Shown: positions 24,058 to 36,866 of the stretch, in pieces
Layout of the letters: every line of letters begins with the position of its first letter
Numbering within the stretch: position 1 is the stretch's first letter
Assembly (NCBI GenBank): GCA_032719365.1
Contig: CM064866.1
Location: 5,189,781 to 5,253,780 of the forward strand
Reading direction: 5' to 3'
DNA: 64,000 nt
From: Prinsepia uniflora
Taxonomy: Eukaryota > Streptophyta > Magnoliopsida > Rosales > Rosaceae
Position numbers and translations under genes: made by a program
The notes under the pieces: model-generated
Told to the model about the DNA's origin: nothing
What the model saw: only the letters and a program-made list of their open reading frames with translations
The model's database searches: none

Positions 24058-26941
24058 TGACACGACCCATCCCAATCCCCCGGGGATTACCGTGGAATGT
24101 GTCATGCTCCCGTCTGACCAGAGGTGTCAGATAAGGGATAACCTACTGCCACTGCCCAAACGGGCTTCCAGAGTATGCGAGGATCGATGGAGGAGGTGTG
24201 CGATGTCCCAGTCTCTGCTGCAGTCGCTTCCGGAATCAACCTGAAGGGCATTAAAAACCAAAAGCTGTGAGTGGACGAAAATAAATAAGTCTGTATAAAA
24301 CATTTATAAGACATTTATGCCCCTCAGTAAAAACATATGCATGCACCAAAAACCAATAATCACAAATTTATTTAGAAATAACCATTAGGGCCTTAGCCCG
24401 GAAACCAAAGCATAGTTTCAAATCTCAAAAGTAAATCCAAGAGTTATTTCATAAATCCAGTAAGATATATTTATTAGTTTTTTCCATCTCCGGCATCCCC
24501 GATGCATAGCGTCCCTGACGCTTGACGTCCCCGACGTCATATCTCACGGTATTAAGCAACGCATGCTGCCCGGGGTCTCCACCGGGTCCATATCTCTGAC
24601 ATCCCCGATGTCTGACATTCTTGACGTCTAATGATAGCAATCCTGCTCCTGGTTCACTATACGGTCCGGCTGCTCCGTACAATGACCCCTCGAAGACAAT
24701 GCACCGTGACTTCTCCAGTGTCCCCGAAACTTGGAGGAGACCAATATATATCCTCGTATCGAGATGGTTTTATGGAACACATTTTATTATTCATTTCCAA
24801 AATATCACAAGGGCCCTGCCCCGAATTTCCATAAAACCGTCATAAGTCAAAATAGTTGATTATCAAATCCGAAATCATTTATGCAATTCCATTTTAGGGT
24901 CCCCGACCCCAAATCACATATATAAATCAACTGGGCCCCTAACCTGATTTCATAAGTCAATTGGGCCTCTGGCCCGATTTCTCAAATCAACTGGGCTCCT
25001 GGCCCGACTTCTTAAATCAATTGGGCCCCTGGCCCGTATTCACTTTATCAAATTCGTAACCGTTTCATGAAATCATATCCGAACCACAATTATGGAAATC
25101 AGTGCAAATCCAAAAATCCTCGATTTACGTGCAAACACGTAAATCGTCTCGAAATGCGTGAAATCATATAAATTCACCGATATCCAAAATAAACCATAAA
25201 ATCAAAATTATAACAATCATGAAACAGTTATGCATGCATCGAATTTATAAAACCAATGTCCACTCACAGACCATATAACCGAGCGCCTCGATACGCGTGC
25301 CATAGGCTTTCCCGGGCCACACCACTATCACCGGGACTCCCAATCCTGTCCAAATCACAATAGAGGGTTACTAACCCCTTCATTAACATCCTATTAAAGT
25401 CCCATAATTTTTCCGAATTTTTAAGTATTTTTAAACTGGATTAAAAACCTTTGGACATCCCGAACAATTCGAAACGGGATCCGATCGACACGAAACCAAT
25501 CCTAAAATGTTCGTTACATTGTATAGGACAAAAGTCATGTTGACCTCATCTCGAGATTCGTGCCCACGCGCCGTCACGCGCCGCCGTGAGTGGCTGCGCG
25601 TGAAAGCCACGCGCCTGCTACAGTGACTGCTACAGTCATCGTCCTCGCCCGTTTCTCTGGTAAACGGGTTTGATACCCGCGATTCCAACCCGATTAGATA
25701 ACCATCAATTCGACCTCGATTCCTTCCGTTTTTGATTCCATCACAATCGTGAATTATCTAATCAAAGTTCCATGTCCCTGATTCACTAAAACAGTCCCAA
25801 AATCAGGCCCACGACCCGTGATCACCCAAACGGGTCGATCACCCAAACTCTGAGTTTTCCAAATCATTATCAAATTAACTTCACAGGAAGTATACTAGGA
25901 TCCAAAAGAACCCAAAAGCACAACCAATTGAACAAAAGCTCACCTGGAAGTCGTCGTCCTTAACACTGCGTTTCCCTGAAAACAGTGGCCACCGTCCCAG
26001 CTCAGCTTTGGCTGGTTCCTTTCGAAAATGATATGGCTGAGCTCCAGACACTCCCAGAAAGCTAAACCCGTCCTTGGTTTGGTCCAACAATGCTCAGAAA
26101 TCAAATTCTGGATTTTCCCTCCAAGAAACCCGAAATGGTTTCTCACGGTTTTCTCTCCAATTCAACAGCCATACAAGCTCAGAGTGATCCTCACAACTCA
26201 CTCACATTCCCTTTAATCCAATTCGGTGATTAAAAGTGCCCCACAGCACCGCAGAGTCCTCTGTGTAAAGCCTCCTGCACTGCCCCGAAACCATTAGAAA
26301 ATCAGTGCCCATGTGTGTGCAATTAGTGGCCAGCTCCTCCCATGTGCAACAACACCTCAAGGCTGCCCCATAATCAGTCCATTAATGATAAACAATCCAT
26401 GGAACAGATCGCACAAACATCCCATTTTCACGGCTGTTTGATCCACAGTGCACGGTGAAATTACTATTCTGCCCTTGTGCAGAAAATTACCAAAATGCCC
26501 CTCACGCATCCAGACCCGTAACTAGGTCATTCGGACTCCGATCGACGCGTGCTGCCTGTCTACGGACTCAGGGCATCGAGACCTTCCTAACGGTCCTTGG
26601 CCCTCGACCATCGGACCACCCGATCAAAAGGTCAACATTTCCCCTAATTTCGTCCAAATTACGAAAATGCCCATGGGCTCCCGAACATCATAACTTTCAC
26701 TACGAACGTCAGAATCGAACGTGCCACCTGTCTATGAACTCGTGACGTCCCAAACTACGTCACGGTCATTGATCAAAGTCCATTTGACCGTTCGAATTAA
26801 AAGTCAACGTTTTGCCCACGCCTAGGGGCAAAACGGTCATTTTGCATAATTCGTCCGAAATCACTCAACTAATCCCAGATTAGTCATTCTAAATCATAAT
26901 TAAATAATATTAAATCTCGATACTCGGGACGGGTCGTTACA
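24058..26941 (-). repeat. 3' LTR of E2
   Basis: Bracket arms: TGTGAGTGGAC 24266-24276 and GTCCACTCACAG 25258-25269. Hairpin units on the + strand include GGCATC-CCC-GATGC (24492-24505), AGCGTC-CCT-GACGCT (24508-24522) and GACGTC-CCC-GACGTC (24524-24538), followed by GGGCCCCTGGCCC-like units (24935-25045). CACGCGC-rich cluster at 25564-25616. By eye it differs from its partner LTR at a few percent of sites. Confidence 0.93.
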
Positions 26942-26957
26942 ACCTTCCCTCCTTAAA
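26942..26957 (-). other. Polypurine tract of E2
   Basis: Minus strand reads TTAAGGAGGGAAGGT immediately before the LTR start TGTAACGACCC. It is preceded by TTTCGAGGACGAAATT, the same pre-PPT signature as in E1 and E3. Confidence 0.8.
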
Positions 26958-29900
26958 TAATTTCGTCCTCGAAATTACCAATATCCTTATTCCATATCCA
27001 CCTCGTGGAAAATCAATTTGGTCACACATCTGTGTACACTTGTACACCCACTAACCAACACAAAGCTCGTCTGAACTCAGACGTCCCATCACGGTCTCTC
27101 ACCGTACCGACCATACTCGACACCGCGAGTGAAATTGATCACCTGATCCTTGTCAATTTACCATTTAGCTGACTCCTTCAGCTTGTCGGTTTCATTCAAT
27201 CATCAATCTATAAGACGTCTGCTCCCCCCTGGGAGTCACCAAAACACACCTGTCAGTCCATGCTGACACCTTCAGTCAAACTGTCACCACTAAGCTTTAC
27301 CACCCTGGTAAGGCTCCAACCATCGACTAATCAGTGACAACACCTCGTACTACATCACCCTCAATGTAGCGTAAGATCAACCACATGATCTCAATTCGCA
27401 GGGCAAGCCCAATCCTGCGACACATATCAATCTCAATGTCCATAACCGTCGACTCCATCAGCGAACCATGACGCCGACAATATCTCGGCGTGATAACATC
27501 CCGTAAGGCTACTTGTGGTTACTCAGACCACCAATTCACTCATCCTGAGTGTACGTATACCGTCAACTTACTCAATCAAGTGGTGTAACTGGAACACAAT
27601 GAATACCAGCCCAGCAGTGATCACACATCTCAATACTAGGGTTCCACTAGCCATCCATGGCTAAGAGCGCCTACTCATAAAATCGCTGAACCCAACAAGA
27701 ATAACTCTGCCTAGTGCATAGTACCCAATGTCCAGTCCACAACACAACCAAACAATTGATATCGGAACCAAACCGATTATCAACACGTTAAAACACACAC
27801 CACTGGTACATCCCATGTACCGCCACCAGGCACCAATCAGCCTAACCAGTATCAATCCTCGTACAACATACCCTGTACGTACATCTATCCATTAATCCGC
27901 CTACAACCACCTAGGTCGTGGCCAAACACGCTCTAATTACTCTAGATTCCATCCGATAGATTCTGTATCAGACAGATCAAAACTCCGACTCAATATCCAT
28001 TTCCAAATCCAAATCCGAAATCATTATTCCGTAAGCTAGCATTGGAATAACCATTCCGCACCCAAATCTGGTAATCCACTTTCGAGCTCCGAAATCGAAT
28101 CCTGAATCGTCACCCAGAAATTCGATTCCAAAACCCAATATCTCATTCACGTCTACCGAGACATACCAAAATCGAACCTATCAGTTACCTGCTCAAGACA
28201 CTCGATTGACCTCATAGGGAAGCCAATCCCAATATCCACACGTCCAAGGTTGACAAAATCCGACCACTTCGAAAACCTACTCAACCGAGTAACAACCATA
28301 TGGGCTCCATTTCGAAGAGAAGTTCAGTCCCGTCATTTACTACTCACATACCAAGGTAAGAGTGATATACTCTCATCCAATCTGGATCATCAAGATCCCG
28401 ATCCAGATCCATCACTACGTCATCCGAAAAGTAACATCATGATCCCAGATCATCACATCGTCCAAAGTCCACGACATCACAATTCAGATCCACCTAGGAT
28501 CCACACATGCTCACGTAGCTAACAATCCATCAGAAAACTGATCGTAGGGTCCTGCACCCTCATTGAATCCTTTGTTAAATTTCCTTAGGTGGAATGGTGA
28601 CCTCACTTTTCACCACCAATTCCAGAATTATACACAACTCTTTGTGTCCAATGACCCAAGGCCAATCATGGGTCCATTCACCAATACACGCTCAACATAC
28701 TGGTATCAACAATCATCATCTACCACGGCAGGAAATAAGAAGTCACCCCCAATGCCTTCAGGATACCAATCACCAATGCGGGAACGAGCACTCCTCTCGT
28801 CTCCCAATCACAATTCTCCCCGAAGCTAAGATTCCATTCCTGTTGGGAATAGACATGCTCCCAATGAGATGTCAAGTCCAACCACTGGATTGCCCACATC
28901 CTCGCCTCACTTGGACAACCACGTGTCCAAAATCAATCCATTACTCGGACCTTACGTCCGTTAATAATCATTTACGCACACACCCCGATTCCGAACGGGA
29001 ATTTCTCAACTCTCCCTAGATGTGCATACCTTACTGCCTTCGTCTCACATCTCAACCTTTACAGGTTCAATCCTCAGGTTCCACGTGATTCACAATCACA
29101 AAATCCCACATCAATACCACAAGGGGTTTTCCCCGTATTCTCCATTCCCAGTGATTTCCTTGTACTTTCTGGGGATATTAGAGGTAAACAATCATACCAA
29201 TCTTGGAGTTGACAACAACTCCCCAAATCCACTGATTCTCATGACGTAGGGAACATCGTCCCTTGATTCCTCAAGTCTCAATCATACCTTTTTATCCATT
29301 CGTCACTTGTTATCTCATAACTGTTGGGACTCATCCCACCACGTCGCAACCTCTACTGGATCCTATCCAGTCCATGACTCAACCACCACTGAGTCGCAGA
29401 TACCAATCATATGTCCAGCATGACGGAGTCACACCCCAGCTCGTGGCTCATCGCCATCACAAATAGTGACACCAGCACCAACGCTACTATCACCGACACT
29501 TGCCTCAATACGCAGGCAGCACACAAACATCCACGCTAGCACACGAACATCCATGCTAGCACACTGTGTGCAAAGTTGATACCCTGGATCTCCGTTCATA
29601 CCGAACGACGATCCCGTATCACCACTCGTACTCCACCACTATGGGTACCTCCAATTTGACCATCCGCACATCAGGATAATGAACGTTCCCTGAACATCCC
29701 CAAGTGTTAAAACCACACTAAATACCCTCGATAACCAGTCATCTCGACACAACTGTCGACCAACAGTCATCGCTTGTCAAGATCCGTATACACACCTCAC
29801 ACTATTATTCGATCCAACGCGGAATTCCACATCTTATCCCATAACCGTATCCGTGGATTGAATCCCATAATCCTGACTAGACTCACTAGAGTCATCCACA

Positions 29901-30489
29901 GGGTCATCCACGACCTTTGCCGCTCGTCGCAGCACAAGTTCCCATTTAAAGTTCACCTTTCCAATCCATCAATTATAAATTATGGTTCCAAAATCACACC
30001 CTAGGGTTCCACCAAACCCAACTGCCTTCTGCAGTAACATTCACAACCTGACCGACTCCGCGGTCCTGACATTGTATAGACGTCAATCCAATCCAATCGT
30101 CAACTCAACGTGGGTACCACCACGAAGGTCATCGGCTAACTCCGATGCACTAATATCTCTTACCCTAGCCATCACCACCGGGGTCCACATTTTAGATCAT
30201 TACTCAACTGAGTTTCGCTTTTCCATATCATTATTCAAATTGGGTTCCCTGAACCCAGCTGTGCCCAGTGGCACAACAATCCATCATCACATGACCGAAC
30301 CGACGGTCCCACATTACCAGTTAATCACAAACAACTCCACTTGGGTCGAATCACGTTAACGCACGGCGTATCGGGGCAAACACACATTATCCACTACTCA
30401 AACCCAAAACTATCTATCAGGTTGACAACGGAACTGCAGCCCAAAGAGACAACACACCCTCGACCTTCGCGCACAAAAGAGCAAAGCCT

Positions 30490-30501
30490 GCTCTGATACC
30501 A
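30490..30501 (-). other. E2 primer binding site (initiator tRNA-Met)
   Basis: Minus strand TGGTATCAGAGC, two bases (AG) from the LTR end. This is the standard initiator tRNA-Met PBS and sets the right-hand LTR as the 5' LTR. Confidence 0.92.
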
Positions 30502-30503
30502 CT

Positions 30504-33396
30504 TGACACGACCCATCCTAATTTCTCGGGGATTACCGTGGAATGTGTCATGCTCCCGTCTGATTAGAGGTGTCAGACAAGGGATAACCTATTGCCACTG
30601 CCTAAACGGGCTTCCAGAGTACGCAAGGATCGATGGAGGAGGTGTGCGATGTCCCAGTCTCTGCTGCAGTCGCTTCCGGAATCAACCTGAAGGGCATTAA
30701 AAACCAAAAGCTGTGAGTGGACGGAAATAAAAAAGTCTGTATAAAACATTTATAAGACATTTATGCCTATCAGTAAAAACATATGCATGCACCAAAAACC
30801 AATAATCACAAATTTATTTAGAAATAACCATTAGGGCCTTAGCCCGGAAACCAAAGCATAGTTTCAAATCCCAAAAGTAAATCCAAGAGTTATTTCATAA
30901 ATCCAGTAAGATACATTTATTATTTTTTCCATCTCCGGCATTCCCGATGACTAGCGTCCCTGACGCTTGACGTACCCGACGTCATATCTCACGGTATTAA
31001 GCAACGCGTGCTGCCCGGGGTCTCACCGGGTCCATATCTCTGACATCCCCGATGTCTGACGTTCTTGACGTCTAATGATAGCAATCCTGCTCCTGGATCA
31101 CTATACGGTCCGGCTGCTTCGTACAATGACCCCTCGCAGACAATGCACCGTGACTTCTCCAGTGTCCCCGACACTTGGAGGAGACCAATATATATCCTCG
31201 TATCGAGATGGTTTTATGGAACACATTTTATTATTCATTTCCAAAATATCAAAAGGGCCCTGCCCCGAATTTCCATAAAACCGTCATAAGTCCAAATAGT
31301 TGATTATCAAATCCGAAATCATTTATTCAATTCCATTTTAGGGTCCCCGACCCCAAATCACATATATAAATCAACTGGGCCCCTAGCCCGATTTCATAAG
31401 TCAACTAGGCCCCTCGCCCGATTTCTCAAATCAATTGGGCCCCTGGCCTGACTTCTTAAATCAATTGGACCCCTGGCCCGAATTCACTTTATCAAACCCG
31501 TAACCGTTTCATGAAATCATATCCGAACCACAATAATGGAAATCAGTGCAAATTCAGAAAACTTCGATTTACGTGCAAACACGTAAATCGCCTCGAAATG
31601 CGTGAAATCATATAAATTCACCGATATCCAAAATAAACCATAAAATCACAATTATAACAATCATGAAACAGTTATGCGTGCATCAAATTTATAAAACCAA
31701 TGTCCACTCACAGACCGTATAACCGAGCATCTCGATACGCGTGCCATAGGCCTTCCCGGGCCACACCACTATCACCGGGACTCCCAATCCTGTCCAAATC
31801 ACAATAGAGGGTTACTAACCCCTTCATTAACATCCTATTAAAGTCCCGTAATTTTTCCGAATTTTTAAGTATTTTTAAACTGGATTTAAAACCTTCGGAC
31901 ATCCCGAACAATATAGAAACGGGATCCGATCGACACGAAATCAATCCTAAAATGTTCGTTACATTGTATAGGACAAAAGTCATGTTGACCTCACCTCGAG
32001 ATTCGTGCCCACGCGCCGTCACGCGCCGTCACGCGCCGCCGTGAGTGGCTGCGCGTGAAAGCCACGCGCCTACTACAGTGACTGCTACAGTCATTGTCCT
32101 CGCCCGTTTCTCTTGTAAACAGGTCTGATTCCTGCGATTCCAACCCGATTAGATAACCATCAATTCGACCTCGATTCCTACAATTTTTGATTCCATCACA
32201 TTCCTCAACTATCTAATCAAAGTTCCATGCCCCTGATTCACTAAAACAGTCCCAAAATCAGGCCCACGACCCGTGATCACCCAAACGGGTCGATCACCCA
32301 AACTTTGAGTTTTCCAAATCATTATCAAATTAACTTCACATGAAGTATACTAGGATCCAAACGAACCCAAAAGCACAACCAATTGAACAAAAGCTCACCT
32401 GGAAGTCGTCGTCCTCAACACTGCGTTTCCCTGAAAACAGTGGCCACCGTCCCAGCTCAGCCGTGGCTGGTTCCCTTCGAAAATGATATGGCTGAGCTCC
32501 AGACACTCCCAGAAAGCTAAACCCGTTCTTGGTTTGGTCCAACAATGCTCAGAAATGAAATTCTGGATTTTCCCTCCAAGAAACCCGAAATGGTTTCTCA
32601 CGGTTTTCTCTCCAATTCGATAGCCATACAAGCTCAGAGTGAACCTCACAACTCACTCACATTCCCTTTAATCCAATTCAGTGATTAAAAGTGCCCCACA
32701 ACACCACACAGTCCTCTGTGTAAAGCCTCCTGCACTGCCCCGAAACCATTAGAAAATCAGTGCCCATGTGTGTGCAATCAGTGGCCAGCTCCTCCCATGT
32801 GCAACAACACCTCAAGGCTGCCCCATAATCAGTCCATTAATGATAAACAATCCATGGAACAGATCGTACAAACATCCCATTTTTACGGCTGTTTGATCCA
32901 CAGTGCACGGTGAAATTACTATACTGCCCTTGTGTAGAAAATTACCAAAATGCCCCTCACGCATCCAGACCCGTAACTCTGTCATTCGGACTCCGATCGA
33001 CGCGTGCCGCCTGTCTACGGACTCAGGGCATCGAGACCTTCCTAACGGTCCTTGGCCCTCGGCCATCGGACCACCCGATCAAAAGGTCAACATTTCCCCT
33101 AATTTCGTCCAAATTACGAAAATGCCCATGGGCTCCCGAACATCATAACTTTCACTACGAACGTCGGAATCGAACGTGCCACCTATTTATGAACTCGTGG
33201 CGTCCCAAACTACATCACGGTCATTGGTCAAAGTCCATTTGACCGTTCGAATTAAAAGTCAACGTTTTGCCCACGCCTAGGGGCAAAACGGTCATTTTGC
33301 ATAATTCGTTCGAAATCACTCAACTAATCCCAGATTAGTCATTCTAAATCATAATTAAATAATATTAAATCCCGATACTCGGGACGGGTCGTTACA
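30504..33396 (-). repeat. 5' LTR of E2
   Basis: Partner of 24058-26941. Bracket arms 30712-30722 and 31702-31713. It has one extra copy of an 11-base CACGCGCCGTC unit near 32008-32037 compared with the other LTR. Ends CGGGACGGGTCGTTACA at 33396. Confidence 0.93.
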
Positions 33397-33401
33397 CAAC
33401 A

Positions 33402-33721
33402 GGTTCGACCAAAGTTTTCACATCCATTTCCAGTTTTCCCCACATCCAAACCTTCATGTTTTTAGCTTCAAATGATCACAAGGACTTAACTAAGAGTTTG
33501 GAAGCCTTGGTTGCAAGCCTGAAAACCTCAACAAGTCGAATGATTGATTTCCTTCTCCCTTCCTCTCGGTTTCATACCTCTTTTCTCTTCATTCCTCTAT
33601 CTTTTTTTTTCTTCTTCTTCTTCTTCTTTCTTTTCCATTTTTTCTCTCTGGCACTCTCTCTCGGTTCTTTTCTTCCCGGTCTTGGTTCTCGAGTCTAACA
33701 CCAAAAACCGACACAAACACA

Positions 33722-33753
<32 letters not shown>

Positions 33754-33928
33754 AAAAACAAGGTCAGTGTACACACATACATAAGAAAAGGGAGGGAAAA
33801 GATAAGTACACATGTCACCATCACAAATATCCCACTTGTGAAATTACTAAAATACCCATAGTGTCAAAATTACCAAAATACCCATAGTGTCAAAATTACC
33901 AAAATAACCTTGGTTCATTTAGAACCAT
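33402..33928 (-). mobile_element. LTR-like fragment with simple repeats
   Basis: Host sequence of E2 on its right side. It contains a (CTT)n/T-rich tract (33600-33645), an (AT)n microsatellite at 33722-33744 followed by (CA)n, and two tandem 26-base copies of a CCCATAGTGTCAAAATTACC unit (33855-33906). The ATTACCAAAATACCC blocks are typical of the distal part of minus-strand LTRs in this nest, so I read it as a diverged LTR piece. No intact ends. Confidence 0.45.
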
Positions 33929-36051
33929 TGTAACGACCTGTCCCGAATCTACGGGATTATATAGAATTAATTAAGGAATTATCAAGGATTAATCGGGAAA
34001 TAATCGAGGATTATCGGACGATTGGGGTGAAATTACAATTTTGCCCCTAAAAGGGTAAAATGTTGAGTTTTGACCCGGGAAGTCAAATGCACGTGAACTG
34101 AGGTCCATTACGTAGATCGAGACAATACGAGTTTGTAGATAGGCGGCACGTCGAAAACAGACATTGTACCAGAAAGATATGGGTCTAGAACTGTTTTTCA
34201 TATTATTCATAGTTGCACAAAAAGTGAGACAGTTGACTTTTGGTGTTTGACTTGTGGGACCCAAAATATCTGTTTTGGGACCATAGGATGAGTGAGACTT
34301 GTAGCCCACCCTATGGCCCATTTTATTTAATTCATGCATCTCACCTCTCTCATTTCCTTTGTTCATCCACTTGAAACCCACCTCATTCCCTTCTTCATTA
34401 TCTTCATCTGCCTTATTCACAGTTAAGAGAAACAGAGAGTGAGAAAGAGGGCATAAGAGACTGAGAAGGACAGTGGTGAGAGGCTGAGCACGGCGATGGC
34501 CTGAGAAACCCGTGAAAACAGGTCAACCCTAAACCCATTTATGTTTGAAATTTGGATTTCAGTTTTTGGGCATTTTGGATAGGAATTGAAGCCCTGGTTA
34601 TGTTTTGTGAGTCCTTGCGAGTATGTTTAGTTGAGAAACAAGGAAAATGGACGCAGGGAGGAGCTCTGGTGGAGGTTTGAAACTAAGATCGATCTTGACC
34701 AGGTAATTTTTGGGCCTTTTCTCTGATTTTGACATCGTAGATCGGGTTCTGGGTGAGAGACGATGAGTTTGGTGAAAGAATGTTGGTTTTTGGTTGAGAA
34801 TCGACGGAGATACGACCAGGTTAGAGGTTGAAGGTGATGACATGGCAGTCCACGTCATCCTTGTCAGGCCACGTGGCCAACTAGAGCGTGACATGTGGAC
34901 ATGTGTTAGTCCAGTCAGTAGCTAACGTGGCAAGGCCACGTCAAACTTGTCAGACCACATGTACCAGTGAGATGGTGCCACATGGCAGTCTGTCATGACT
35001 TGTCAGCTGACGTGGTATGTCCACATCAGCGATGTCAAACCACGTGAACCAGTAGGGAGGTGCCACATGGCAGTGTGTTAGAGAGGTGTCAGAGCTGTTA
35101 ATGACACGTGGCAGCTGACGTGGCATGTCCACATCAGTGATGTCAAACCACGTGGACCAATGGTGCAGTGCCACGTGGTAGTGTGTTAAAGAGGTGTTAG
35201 AGTTGTTAGTGACACGTGGTAGTGATGACATCAGGAAGTGACGTTATCACGTGATGTGGCAGTGTCAGAGGGTGATACATGGCACCAGTCAAGGTGTGCC
35301 ACGTGGCAGGCTGTTAGAGCTGTAAGGTGTCAGAGTTGTTAGGCAGACGCCAGTGTTGGCCTGCATGTGAGGGCACGTGGGCACGAATTTTGAGGTTAAA
35401 CTGATCTTGTTAGAAAAATTTCGACGATCTGAATCCAATAGTGGTGGTTTCAGGTCGATCGAATGTCGCTTGATTGGTCATTTGGAGGTTTTTATCCTCG
35501 TGAAGTGTGTTCGGAACATATTTACTATTCCGGGAGTTTTGAGGATTTATGGTTTAGACTTGTATAGAAGGTTAGTGACCATTGGGTATGATTTGGACAG
35601 GTCCGGATGTTCTAGAGATGTTGTATTAGCCTCGAATTGACTTACTGCGCGAATTGTGAGCGCACAATATGGACAGTCTGTGAGTGGACTTTTGATTTGT
35701 AAAATGATGCATGCATAAATGTTTTATATGTTTTATGAACATGGTTTTAGATGCTTTTATTGCATATGATTTGATTATGATTTGGCATTTTCGTGAAAAA
35801 TGTTATATTGCACGTATTTCGAATATTTATATGATACTTCGGGCTTAGGCCGAATTTTCTACGTGCTTGTGATTTATATGATTTGCACGATTTCACGGAG
35901 ATGCGTGAAATTGAAAATTTGACTATCGGTTTTGAATGATTTCACGGAGATGCATGAAATCGACATTTCGAGCTTGAGGCCCAGTTGATTATTGACTTTG
36001 ATTTGAATTATAGTCAAATGTGATTTGGAAAAGTGAATCGAATAGTGAAAT
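33929..36051 (+). mobile_element. Left part of a plus-strand LTR (LTR-I)
   Basis: Starts TGTAACGACCTGTCCCGA at 33929 (flanked by ACCAT). It carries the usual early block (TTTTGCCCC, TTGACCCGGGAAGTCAAATG), a unique G-box-rich tandem repeat (34845-35360) and the bracket arm CTGTGAGTGGAC at 35678-35689. It is cut at 36051 by a minus-strand LTR; the direct repeat GAAAT at the cut recurs at 58243-58247, where plus-strand LTR sequence resumes. The two plus parts together would make about 2.6 kb. Confidence 0.65.
34845..35360 (+). repeat. ~108-bp tandem repeat rich in ACGTG boxes
   Basis: About five diverged units; clear unit starts are CTGACGTGG at 35007 and 35115 with the next at 35223, a spacing of 108. 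An earlier, shorter unit begins at 34922. Each unit carries GACACGTGGCAG, CTGACGTGGCATGTCCAC and AAACCACGTGGACC, so CACGTG and TGACGTGG cores (bZIP/G-box-like) recur many times within about 0.5 kb. It lies in the U3-side half of LTR-I. Confidence 0.8.
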
Positions 36052-36866
36052 TGACACGACTCATCCCAAACCTCACTGGATTAATGCGGGATGTCCCATA
36101 CTCCCGTCCGACACCCCGTGCCAGAGCAGGGTATACCTACACCCTCTCGGGGCATCTAGAGCGTGCTAGGATCGGTGGTAGCATGTGATATCTCTGTCTT
36201 CGTTTTCGCCCGCTTCCCCGATCAACTTGAAGAGTATTAAAAATAGGAAAAGTTGTGAGTGGAAAAAAACAAACAGTTTTATAAAAACATATCATTTTTG
36301 AAAAGACATTTATACCCCTCATTAAAAGCATGCATGCATAAGAAAACCCAGTTATTACAACCAATTGTCTTAAATCAAATCATCAGTTTTTCCAAATCAA
36401 AACTCAGTGAAAAATACTTCTCAATCAAAGCCATTTCTTCATTCTAATCAATAGGGCCTTAGCCCAAAATCATTTTAATATCGTGTGAAAACTCAGTCCA
36501 AAACCATAACAAATGAGAACTCAGCCCAAATCAGTAAGCATATAATAACCTATCAAATAAAATGTAGTTAACCAACCCTCAGCATCCCAGATGCCTAATC
36601 AATATTGTCACGGTCTAAGGCTATGCTTGCCACTCGTGGGTCTCAAGTCCGAGTAAACCCCTGGGTCCACCAGTGTCCGGTGGTACCATAGTGGCATGCC
36701 TTTCTGGAATCACTACCCGGGGTATGACATCCCAGATGTCTAATCAATAGCAATTGTGTTCCAGAACCTCTCTACGTGAGCCCCTATACGGTCTCTTCTT
36801 AGGGCAGCCCCTCTCAGGCAATGCGCCGTGACTATTCTAGTGTCCCTGGCGGTTGGAGGAGACAAT
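36052..36866 (-). mobile_element. Left part of a minus-strand LTR (LTR-D)
   Basis: Starts TGACACGACTCATCCC at 36052. It has a degraded bracket arm TGTGAGTGG (about 36255-36263), CATGCATGCAT (36328-36338) and paired units such as CAGCATC-CCA-GATGC (36582-36595) and GACATC-CCA-GATGTC (36727-36741). It breaks off at GGAGGAGACAAT near 36866, where a different LTR start (AACAGGACTCATCC) begins. Its natural right end is not found. Confidence 0.6.

Larger units (their letters stand above)
26942..30503 (-). other. Non-coding internal domain of E2
   Basis: About 3.56 kb between the LTRs. On the element's own (minus) strand every frame is repeatedly closed by stops. Opposite-strand frames of 60-141 codons (for example 28594-29019, 29982-30359) show biased composition but no known motif. 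The first bases after the PBS (GGCTTTGCTCTTTTGTGCGC on the minus strand) resemble the start of the E3 interior (GGTTTTGTGCGCTGTGCGC), so the two interiors share ancestry. Confidence 0.7.
24058..33396 (-). mobile_element. E2: long-LTR retroelement with non-coding interior (LARD-like)
   Basis: LTRs at 24058-26941 and 30504-33396 (about 2.9 kb each), starting TGACACGACCCATCC and ending CGGGACGGGTCGTTACA on the + strand. TSD CAACA at 24053-24057 and 33397-33401. PBS (initiator tRNA-Met) and PPT are both in place for the minus orientation. The 3.56-kb interior (26942-30503) has no gag, protease, RT or integrase in either strand that I can recognise. This layout, long LTRs plus a multi-kb non-coding internal domain, is that of a LARD. 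Confidence 0.93.

Noticed and set aside
28594..29019. 141-codon plus-strand frame with a FLLGIDMLP string faintly like a retroviral-type protease
   Set aside because: It is on the strand opposite to E2 and has no DTGA/DSGA active site or neighbouring gag/RT. The likeness is most likely chance.
33544..33861. Frames of 74-105 codons on both strands
   Set aside because: They are low-complexity translations of (CTT)n, T-rich and (AT)n simple repeats.
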